The translations under genes were made by a program, and so were the position numbers. DNA of 28,755 nt from a virus, in the IMG/VR virus record IMGVR_UViG_3300021378_000116, positions 1 to 28,755 of that record; one strand, given 5' to 3'. This document shows positions 24,270 to 28,755 of the stretch, piece after piece. Under the pieces are notes generated by a model that was not told the DNA's origin, did not search any database, and saw only the letters and a list, made by a program, of their open reading frames with translations. How positions within the stretch are numbered: position 1 is the stretch's first letter; every line of letters starts with the position of its first letter.

Positions 24270-25361
24270 TTACTTATATTTGAAGTCGCACATCATACGA
24301 GTAGGTTTACCATCTTTACCTTGCGTATCACGAATATTTAAACTGAACTTGTAAGTGGGTGATTCACATTCCATATTGATTCTTCTACCATCACCAGTCT
24401 TACCACCATAGAACAACTTCATTCTTCCTGTTCTTGCTGCCTTTTGCATTGACACTTTGTCCATCTTCTTTGATAAGACTCTACCATTAGTGAACTTATG
24501 TATGATATGATACCCATGACCAATGCCTGATTCAAGTAGTTTGTTGAGAGCACTCTTATCATACCCTACAACCTCTTTCTTACTATAACCTGGTGCGGTG
24601 TTCTTATCGCCCTTGAAGACTGAACAAAACTTATCTTGTTTGATTCCGAACATCTTTAAAAGTTTTAGACCATTCTTGTTGTTGATACCACCTGCCTCTA
24701 TTTCGTCTGGTGTGAGTACCTTTCTTACACCTACATTGAAGAAGGTCGTAGTAGGTCCGAACTTAAGTGATAAGTATATCTCTTTACCATCATCTTTCGT
24801 AAGAGTAATATCAGTGACATTCTTACCGACATCTGTACCAGTACCCTTTTTATTCTCTAGTATAATGTTAGAACCATACTTGATAGGTCTAGGTGTGTTC
24901 TCACCACCTTCTACTGATATCTTCAGTGTCGAAGAACTCTTTAAATCATATGTCTTGTTCAAGTCTTCTATCGCAAGGAGATGGTTCTTATCACCGACCT
25001 TCTCACCTGCCCACCATGACTCTAAGTCCTTTGCGAACTCTTCTTCAAACGCATTACCTTGATTCTTAGCACCCCTATTACCACTACTACCATTACCGAA
25101 CTTTAACTTAAGATTCTCAGCATTAGATAGATTAAGTATCTGATTGATGGTGATAGCGCCTTCTAATGCACGAGTGACATTGACCTCTGTTTTACTTTGA
25201 TTCTTCTTACCCAAATCGATATTGATAGGTGCATCAACCTTAGGGTACTTCTTAGTGAGTGCCTCATGGAGTTTAATCATATCTGCTACATTACCAGGTG
25301 GAAACTTGTCGCACTTAGTAAGTATCTCTTTGCTCTTTGTTGGGAAGAAGTCGTATGCCAT
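24270..25361 (-). CDS. nuclease-like conserved protein (PD-(D/E)xK-type candidate)
   Basis: A 363-residue minus-strand protein. A helix with NAFEEEFAKDLESWW (residues 103-117) is followed by YDLKSSSTLKI. Then D184 (NVTDITL), the hairpin KDDGKE and strand YLSLK200 form the 'D-x(n)-[E/S]-x-K' pattern of PD-(D/E)xK nucleases; S198 replaces the usual Glu/Gln, with E194 nearby. The C-terminal 150 residues are basic with GHGYHIIHKF and GRVLSKKMDKVS. A conserved family in marine T4-like phages; nuclease activity is inferred from motif only. It has its own late promoter, exactly 5 nt from ATG. Confidence 0.6.
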   Translation of the reverse strand: MAYDFFPTKSKEILTKCDKFPPGNVADMIKLHEALTKKYPKVDAPINIDLGKKNQSKTEVNVTRALEGAITINQILNLSNAENLKLKFGNGSSGNRGAKNQGNAFEEEFAKDLESWWAGEKVGDKNHLLAIEDLNKTYDLKSSSTLKISVEGGENTPRPIKYGSNIILENKKGTGTDVGKNVTDITLTKDDGKEIYLSLKFGPTTTFFNVGVRKVLTPDEIEAGGINNKNGLKLLKMFGIKQDKFCSVFKGDKNTAPGYSKKEVVGYDKSALNKLLESGIGHGYHIIHKFTNGRVLSKKMDKVSMQKAARTGRMKLFYGGKTGDGRRINMECESPTYKFSLNIRDTQGKDGKPTRMMCDFKYK

Positions 25362-25365
25362 AGTA

Positions 25366-26055
25366 TTATTTAGGCGGTTCGGGCCTTTTATACCAATTGT
25401 TGAAGAAATTTATATTCATAATAAACCTATCTGTATCACCTCCGACATATGAGTGATAACTATAATTACTTGCACGAAACAAATATGCCGTATTAATATC
25501 CCATGATATCATACGACCACTATCCATGTCAAACCTTTCCCCACCATGAAAGATGGTACTATTATTCACATCAGGATAGATAGGGACAAGTATCGTCATA
25601 AGTTTACCACCATCATTGTGTATAGGGTAATGAGGCATATTCTTAGGTGATGCCTGCATATGATGATTACAATACGCAGGGACATTATTCGCTCTCTTCT
25701 CTAAGTCCTTAGTATCAAAGACATACTTAACATCAGGCATTTCCAAAGACACTGAAAACGCTTCCCAATTTGACCACAACCAATCAATCTTATCCGTAAT
25801 CACACCAGTCATTATTCCGACAGAAGAATCTTCCGTAGACACTAAGGCGCTAGGAGGGTATCCATCAAACGAACTAATCCGTCTATTAGGGTACACATCC
25901 GAAGATACTTCACCGACCTCCAACGCCATAGTCCGTAGAAACTCAAGCTCGCTATCCGAATAGAAGTTAGGTATCATCATAAGACGACCCATTACAGACT
26001 CATCCCAGTCCATATAGTAGTTATCCCAAGGGAATAAAGTATTAGTGTTTTTCAT
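25366..26055 (-). CDS. 2OG-Fe(II) oxygenase-like protein (minus strand)
   Basis: A 229-residue protein. H146-N-D148 (HYPIHNDGGK) with the following strand LMTILVPIYP, then H201 in SNYSYHSYVGG and R210 in DTDRFIMNINFF, make a complete iron and 2OG site with correct spacing. This is the sixth such gene in the window and the only one on the minus strand. It resembles DUF6445-like phage oxygenases. It overlaps the upstream membrane-protein gene by 14 nt, so the two are co-transcribed. Substrate unknown. Confidence 0.72.
   Translation of the reverse strand: MKNTNTLFPWDNYYMDWDESVMGRLMMIPNFYSDSELEFLRTMALEVGEVSSDVYPNRRISSFDGYPPSALVSTEDSSVGIMTGVITDKIDWLWSNWEAFSVSLEMPDVKYVFDTKDLEKRANNVPAYCNHHMQASPKNMPHYPIHNDGGKLMTILVPIYPDVNNSTIFHGGERFDMDSGRMISWDINTAYLFRASNYSYHSYVGGDTDRFIMNINFFNNWYKRPEPPK
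25367..25373 (-). promoter_or_regulatory. T4-type late promoter (minus), leaderless configuration
   Basis: Read on the minus strand: CTAAATA, five bases (ATACT), then the ATG at 25361. It overlaps the end of the upstream oxygenase gene. Confidence 0.6.
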
Positions 26056-26329
26056 GTCTCTCCTCTATGTCATCGTATCTACCACTGAAGTACATACGAG
26101 TGTAGTATAACCTTATGTATGAGATAATGGTCATAGATGATATGTTAACCATACTGAGTACCCACCAATCGGATACATTGAATACCTCACGCATACAATA
26201 CATGATGAATACGATGATAGGTGCCTGTGTAATAAGTCCACTGAGTATAGTGAAAGATGTTTCTCTATGCGCCAGAGCCTGTTTCTTAGTGGGTTTGAAT
26301 ATTTTATTGAGTAGTGTCAGTAGGTTCAT
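26042..26329 (-). CDS. small two-helix membrane protein
   Basis: A 95-residue minus-strand protein. A basic N-terminus (LNKIFKPTKKQALAHRE) precedes hydrophobic segments at ~25-45 (FTILSGLITQAPIIVFIMYCM) and ~55-73 (WWVLSMVNISSMTIISYIRL), then a charged tail (GRYDDIEERHEKH). The general pattern, ending in a 'SxIRxYxxRxxF' motif after the second helix, resembles DUF7220-type phage membrane proteins (tentative, from memory). First gene of the leftward operon. Confidence 0.6.
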   Translation of the reverse strand: MNLLTLLNKIFKPTKKQALAHRETSFTILSGLITQAPIIVFIMYCMREVFNVSDWWVLSMVNISSMTIISYIRLYYTRMYFSGRYDDIEERHEKH

Positions 26330-26512
26330 AATATAATGTGTGCAGAAGTGTGTTAAAGTGTGTAATTATATTCGTATTTATGTGTTTCGTAGAACCAATG
26401 AATAAAAGCGGATAGCGTGAAGTGGTCAAGAGAAGCAGGACTACTTATAACCTGAGAGAACCTAAGAGAGGACACGAGAGAGACCGTCCCTCCTATAAGG
26501 GTTTCAGAGGGG
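26330..26512. other. non-coding divergent region with possible structured segment
   Basis: No ORF with a plausible start. It separates the leftward operon from the rightward early region. AAGTGGTC (26420-26427) can pair with GACTACTT (26439-26446) with one G-U pair, and CCCTC/GAGGG can pair across 26488-26510. The segment is richer in GAGAG and CCC runs than its surroundings. A minus-strand late promoter lies at its left edge. Confidence 0.4.
26375..26382 (-). promoter_or_regulatory. T4-type late promoter (minus)
   Basis: The minus-strand sequence CATAAATA would start transcription near 26369, about 40 nt before the ATG at 26329. A minus-strand TATAAT also lies at 26365-26370. Confidence 0.5.
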
Positions 26513-26542
26513 TTGACAGTGACCCTCACTTTTTGTTATGGT
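26513..26542 (+). promoter_or_regulatory. early sigma70-type promoter, copy 1
   Basis: TTGACA (26513-26518), an 18-nt spacer and TATGGT (26537-26542). The spacer contains CTCACTTTTTG, shared exactly with copy 2 about 203 nt downstream. Likely host-polymerase early promoter. Confidence 0.7.
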
Positions 26543-26607
26543 ATACCCATGATGAATTGACGAAGGTAACAGGCGAAAGACCCCATGTCTGAGAGGTCTA
26601 TGTGTTA

Positions 26608-26638
26608 ATGGTACTCCTGATATATAGTAGAGTACCAT
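26608..26638 (+). promoter_or_regulatory. 9-bp hairpin in the leader after early promoter 1
   Basis: ATGGTACTC (26608-26616) and GAGTACCAT (26630-26638) form a perfect 9-bp stem with a 13-nt A/T-rich loop. There is no T-run, so it is not an intrinsic terminator. It may stabilise or regulate the transcript. Confidence 0.5.
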
Positions 26639-26680
26639 GCATATCATCTCCACTCCATGTGTTTCTTATGCTATACAATG

Positions 26681-26703
26681 TATACTGGAGTGTACATTGG
26701 AGT
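26681..26703 (+). repeat. tandem TAYAYTGGAGT boxes (operator candidates)
   Basis: TATACTGGAGT (26681-26691) and TACATTGGAGT (26693-26703) are direct repeats with two differences, 12 nt apart (about one helical turn), ending 12 nt before promoter copy 2. A third exact TATACTGGAGT is at 28636-28646, before the last gene; the 13-mer TGTATACTGGAGT is identical at both places. Confidence 0.5.
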
Positions 26704-26715
26704 ATATACTAGGGG

Positions 26716-26745
26716 TTGACAATGGGTCTCACTTTTTGATAGGAT
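26716..26745 (+). promoter_or_regulatory. early sigma70-type promoter, copy 2
   Basis: TTGACA (26716-26721), an 18-nt spacer with CTCACTTTTTG, and TAGGAT (26740-26745). It is near-identical to copy 1, including the preceding GGGG. The predicted +1 coincides with the ATG at 26752. Confidence 0.7.
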
Positions 26746-26751
26746 ATCCAT

Positions 26752-26886
26752 ATGGTGAGAAAAGAGTTAAAGAGAAGATTTAGAAGATTCGACATATGGT
26801 TTTGCAACAGTTCGTTCTGTTGTTTTCTCTGTATGTTCGGCATACCATTTAGTTTAATAGGAGGAGTATCATGGTTAATGGGTTAA
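26752..26886 (+). CDS. 44-residue basic/hydrophobic peptide, possibly leaderless
   Basis: The ATG lies 6 nt after the -10 box of early promoter 2. The peptide has a strongly basic head (MVRKELKRRFRRF) and a Cys/Phe-rich hydrophobic body (CNSSFCCFLCMFGIPFSLIGG), like a small membrane-active protein. It overlaps the next gene by 16 nt. Head and body polarity look selected, but it could instead be the untranslated leader of the 26871 gene. Confidence 0.4.
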   Translation: MVRKELKRRFRRFDIWFCNSSFCCFLCMFGIPFSLIGGVSWLMG

Positions 26887-27089
26887 AAGGAGTACACATC
26901 GCATCTGGTATACCAGTTGAGATACCACTGAGTGGTAAAGAGATGCAACTGGCCATGTCCAAGGTGGATGTGAACCAGTGTTGGGATGACATGTGTTCTA
27001 GTGTCCTATCTAGGGGTGGTGAAGACATCATCGGCCAGGTAGACATAGAGTTCATAGTAATTAACGGAATAGATAAGGTATTCCACTAG
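26871..27089 (+). CDS. 72-residue hypothetical early protein
   Basis: A near-perfect Shine-Dalgarno (AGGAGG) lies 6-7 nt before the ATG, the strongest in this region. The protein is mixed, with GVHIASGIPVEIPLSG and DIIGQVDIEFIVINGIDKV strands and a central helix with Cys residues (VNQCWDDMCSSVL). It is driven by promoter copy 2. Its 3' end overlaps the -35 box of the next promoter. No family recognised; the position suggests an early host-takeover protein. Confidence 0.65.
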   Translation: MVNGLKGVHIASGIPVEIPLSGKEMQLAMSKVDVNQCWDDMCSSVLSRGGEDIIGQVDIEFIVINGIDKVFH

Positions 27090-27115
27090 ACATAGACTGC
27101 ATGCTGTAGTATAAT
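27087..27115 (+). promoter_or_regulatory. near-consensus sigma70 promoter for a structured RNA
   Basis: TAGACA (27087-27092), exactly 17 nt, then TATAAT (27110-27115). Only one of twelve bases departs from consensus. Predicted +1 is near 27122. No ORF follows for about 280 nt. Confidence 0.75.
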
Positions 27116-27121
27116 GGCTAT

Positions 27122-27380
27122 ATATTAAAGGGTTCATCTGAGAGTTACCTATAATATATCATGCATATGTGAAAGTCTCAGAGGGTAATGTCCGAACATT
27201 CGTGGAGGGGATGAGAACGCCCCTCCCACTTACTGCACTAGATAGGGTGTAGGGGTAGCATAGAGCGTCTTAGAATGTCTCTGAGTGAGCGTGGCAAACA
27301 GTCCATGTGAAATCCTCTGCGTTGGTCCACTAGTGTTAAGGCATCGGGATGACCTTGACGCCGTACTAAAAAATTTTTTT
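27122..27380 (+). ncRNA. rnpB: structured RNA; candidate reduced bacterial-type RNase P RNA
   Basis: No ORF longer than ~15 codons, yet ordered structure. AGGGU(U)CAUC (27129-27138) pairs with GAUGACCUU (27348-27356), closing the molecule like P1. CUGAGA (27138-27143) pairs with UCUCAG (27176-27181), like P3, followed at once by AGGGUAAUGUCC, close to the conserved GAGGAAAGUCC of bacterial RNase P. AUG-U-CC (27188-27193) pairs with GGCAU (27340-27344), leaving U27191 bulged as in universal helix P4. Between them are a GC-rich hairpin (27202-27229), AGGGUGUAGGGGU..AGAGC (27244-27266; compare AGGGUGAAAGGGU..AGAGC) and GGCAAAC (27293-27299). CACUAG/CUAGUG (27236-27241/27330-27335) gives an inner long-range helix. 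AAAAAATTTTTTT follows at 27368-27380. At ~235-260 nt it is shorter than usual (~350-400). P2, P15-18 and the standard GGCUUA are not found. Competing local hairpins exist, so identity is a candidate, not proven. Confidence 0.55.
27202..27229 (+). other. GC-rich hairpin within the RNA candidate
   Basis: GUGG-AGGGG (27202-27210) pairs with CCCCU-CCAC (27220-27229) around a 9-nt loop with one bulged C. This is the most stable local helix in the region, comparable in place to P8/P9 of RNase P RNA. Confidence 0.65.
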
Positions 27381-27406
27381 GGATATTTTTAAAGAAGGAA
27401 ACAAAA

Positions 27407-27667
27407 ATGTTATATATGGGATATCAAATGGAAGTAAGTGGTGACATGATTCTCTTTGACGATGAGATTCGTGCCGAAGATTTCTTTGCACGGCATCCTG
27501 AGATAGAAGAAGACACTCTTATGTGTATTCGTAATATCAATGGTCGTTTAGAGTTGCATGTCGAATACGAAGACGAACCAGACCCAGGTGATATAGATGA
27601 TTCTGTCTACACACCTGAAGAGAACATACTTGACTTTGTTAAGTTTAGAAAGTGGAATATTGCATAG
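27407..27667 (+). CDS. acidic 86-residue hypothetical protein
   Basis: The start follows an AAGGA Shine-Dalgarno (spacing 7 nt). The protein is acidic: MILFDDEIRAEDFFARHPEIEED, then CIRNINGRLELHVEYEDEP, with a beta-hairpin-like middle. It is the first gene after the RNA candidate and its A6T7 tract, and the next gene follows 11 nt after its stop. Could be a small inhibitor-like early protein; no family recognised. Confidence 0.6.
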   Translation: MLYMGYQMEVSGDMILFDDEIRAEDFFARHPEIEEDTLMCIRNINGRLELHVEYEDEPDPGDIDDSVYTPEENILDFVKFRKWNIA

Positions 27668-27678
27668 GAGCAATGATT

Positions 27679-27813
27679 ATGGAAACAGAAGTATCACAAA
27701 TTAGTAGTATCGCAGGTTTTGTCCTGTGTGTGATTATGATTACACTCACTTATGTGGGTATACATATCAATAAACCATTCCCTTGGGAGAAGAGGAGAGA
27801 TGAACACAAATAA
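27679..27813 (+). CDS. 44-residue single-pass membrane protein
   Basis: Two in-frame ATGs exist (27673 and 27679). AGGAG at 27666-27670 lies 8 nt before the second, so I chose it. Residues ~8-29 are hydrophobic (ISSIAGFVLCVIMITLTYVGIHI), followed by a charged tail (KPFPWEKRRDEHK). It overlaps the next gene by 14 nt. Function unknown. Confidence 0.6.
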   Translation: METEVSQISSIAGFVLCVIMITLTYVGIHINKPFPWEKRRDEHK

Positions 27814-28159
27814 AGAAGTCCTTAAAGAAGTTCTCGTTAATCGTGAGGTTCTACAGGAGATAGCGGAAACCGTTGAGTCTGTTCCGACTGCACCCCTTAC
27901 CACTAAGGAGCGTAAGGCAAGGCAGAAGGAACAACTTGCATGGTGGACAAAGTGGTTATCTAGTATTATAGTCATGATAGCAATGACACTAAGGAGTACT
28001 GGTGAACCTGCGTTGTTGATTTGGGACTTATATCTCAGCACCTTAGGTATCTTCGGATGGTTGATAGTCTCTCTCCTATGGAAAGATAGGGCGCTTATAT
28101 TACTCAATGCATTTGGGTTGCTTATATTGGCGTCTGGCGTGTTGAAGAATTTCTTTTAA
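27800..28159 (+). CDS. conserved membrane protein with charged N-terminal domain
   Basis: A 119-residue protein. The start is set by AGGAGA just upstream; a longer in-frame version would read through the preceding gene. The N-terminal 48 residues form a charged helix (NKEVLKEVLVNREVLQEIAE, TTKERKARQKEQ). Three hydrophobic segments follow: ~50-68 (WLSSIIVMIAMTL), ~75-95 (LLIWDLYLSTLGIFGWLIVSLLW) and ~98-117 (ALILLNAFGLLILASGVL). 'WWTKWLSS...GWLIVSLLWKDRALILLNA' is a conserved pattern in marine phages. Role unknown. Confidence 0.65.
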   Translation: MNTNKEVLKEVLVNREVLQEIAETVESVPTAPLTTKERKARQKEQLAWWTKWLSSIIVMIAMTLRSTGEPALLIWDLYLSTLGIFGWLIVSLLWKDRALILLNAFGLLILASGVLKNFF

Positions 28160-28171
28160 TATATAAATGTT

Positions 28172-28615
28172 ATGAACAAAATACAAATAGCAATGCAGAA
28201 AAAGGTGAATGGGGCACTCGGTGAGATAGAGTATCAGATTGACCAATTTATGGATAACGGTTATAAGAGTAAGTTTGATATGGTTAAGTATCTTACAAGT
28301 CTTGAGTATAAGCGTAAACTGGTTGAACTCATGCGAAACGAGTGGGATGGTTTGATTGCTGAACTTGAATCTACTGAAGAAGACTTCGTTGAGGCCTATT
28401 CTATGATGACTAAGGCACAAAAGAACCGTTTCATTAAGTTTCTTCGTGGTCTGGGTCAAGGGTGTGATGATTATATCGCATTGAATCAGGCAGAATGGGA
28501 TTCTATTACTGCCATGAAACGAATTCGCAACAAATCTAAGAAAAGAAATCAAAAACGAATCGAAGAAATCGGTAAAGGCACTGGTTATGCGAAAAGAAAA
28601 CGCAAAAGGGCCTAG
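28172..28615 (+). CDS. basic helical hypothetical protein
   Basis: A 147-residue protein. A helix-rich N-terminal two-thirds (GALGEIEYQIDQFMDNGYKSK, FVEAYSMMTKAQKNRFIKFLRGL) is followed by a very basic tail (KRIRNKSKKRNQKRIEEI ... KRKRKRA) that could bind nucleic acid. TATAAAT at 28162-28168 lies just upstream, too close to the ATG for a normal leader. No known domain identified. Confidence 0.6.
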   Translation: MNKIQIAMQKKVNGALGEIEYQIDQFMDNGYKSKFDMVKYLTSLEYKRKLVELMRNEWDGLIAELESTEEDFVEAYSMMTKAQKNRFIKFLRGLGQGCDDYIALNQAEWDSITAMKRIRNKSKKRNQKRIEEIGKGTGYAKRKRKRA

Positions 28616-28641
28616 AAATATCAGTAGCCCTCGTGTATACT
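28613..28641 (+). promoter_or_regulatory. probable promoter before the last gene
   Basis: TAGAAA (28613-28618), a 17-nt spacer and TATACT (28636-28641). The -10 overlaps the third copy of the TATACTGGAGT box. Confidence 0.45.
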
Positions 28642-28671
28642 GGAGTTTTAATAGGGGCATAAACCAATTAT

Positions 28672-28755
28672 ATGGTAAACTGCTCGGGTAAGGGGCAGGG
28701 AAACGAACATCACCAAGTCCACAATTTAATTCACGACATGCGTGAGAGTGTTTTC
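28672..28755 (+). CDS. 3'-truncated ORF at window edge
   Basis: An ATG at 28672 opens 28 codons without a stop to the window end (MVNCSGKGQGNEHHQVHNLI...). A purine run AGGGG lies 14 nt upstream, rather far for a ribosome binding site, and a plausible promoter is 30 nt upstream. Too short to identify. Confidence 0.4.
   Translation, partial: MVNCSGKGQGNEHHQVHNLIHDMRESVF

Noticed and set aside
26411-26512. tRNA-like string (D-loop-like AGTGGTCAA, possible CAGG/CCTG stem)
   Set aside because: No GTTCRANYC T-loop, no 7-bp acceptor pairing and an anticodon loop of the wrong size. No tRNA was recognised anywhere in the window.
26608-26712. 34-codon ORF between the two early promoters
   Set aside because: No ribosome binding site; the region is explained better by a hairpin and repeated GGAGT boxes.
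27122-27380. tmRNA as an explanation for the structured RNA
   Set aside because: No tRNA-like T-arm, no CCA-type 3' end and no short tag reading frame ending in hydrophobic residues.
27359-27380. A6T7 tract as a standard intrinsic terminator
   Set aside because: No GC-rich hairpin directly abuts the T-run; the nearest helix ends 15-17 nt earlier. It may still end the RNA but does not meet the usual definition.
1-28755. CRISPR arrays, insertion sequences, integrase or attachment sites
   Set aside because: No regularly spaced direct repeats, transposase or integrase motifs, or terminal inverted repeats were seen.

Overview
The window is an accessory and late region of a low-GC, T4-like marine myovirus genome. 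The evidence is a T4 gp61-type primase directly upstream of class Ia ribonucleotide reductase genes and a glutaredoxin, T4-type late promoters ([C/T/A]TAAATA), a very compact gene layout with ATGA or TAATG overlaps, and many small proteins of the kind shared by marine T4-like phages (cyanophages, pelagiphages). No photosynthesis gene is seen. The host cannot be fixed from this sequence; an AT-rich marine bacterium such as SAR11 is a guess from composition and gene content.

Layout. (1) 2-11098, plus strand: a run of late genes for lysine/glutamate-rich proteins that are probably virion-associated or packaged. Several start with short peptides resembling the T4 capsid-targeting sequence. The run includes a DUF5872-like protein with an HNH-like C-terminus, a small cupin, two beta-rich structural proteins and a large protein ending in a complete PAP2 lipid-phosphatase/haloperoxidase motif set. 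(2) 11102-18765, plus: a membrane protein, DNA primase, nrdA, a 2OG-Fe(II) oxygenase, nrdB, a tiny membrane protein, glutaredoxin, a mini-protein with HExxH, and a HAD-type nucleotidase. Together these supply primers and deoxynucleotides. (3) 18774-24221, plus: small late genes, an overlapping i-spanin/o-spanin pair for lysis, then four consecutive 2OG-Fe(II) oxygenases with a small zinc-finger-like gene, and two conserved hypotheticals, closed by a strong bidirectional terminator. (4) 24270-26329, minus: a nuclease-like protein, a sixth 2OG oxygenase and a membrane protein. (5) 26330-27406: about 1 kb that is mostly non-coding, with two near-identical sigma70-type promoters, repeated GGAGT boxes, one or two tiny genes and a strongly promoted structured RNA. 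(6) 27407-28755, plus: small, probably early genes.

The main discovery candidate is the RNA at about 27122-27380. It lacks ORFs, follows a near-consensus promoter, and shows the landmark order of a reduced bacterial RNase P RNA: a closing helix like P1, a GAGG..AA.GUCC block, a P4-like helix with a bulged U, an AGGGUG.A.GGGU..AGAGC block and a GGCAAAC block. A second pattern is start-codon placement. Four genes have their ATG exactly five bases after a late-promoter TAAATA, which is where T4 late transcripts start. Up to four more have ATG 6-8 bases after a TATAAT-like box. This suggests widespread leaderless mRNAs beside Shine-Dalgarno-led structural genes. The third pattern is the density of 2OG-Fe(II) oxygenases: six in under 29 kb.

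All assignments come from reading motifs by eye; no database search was run.
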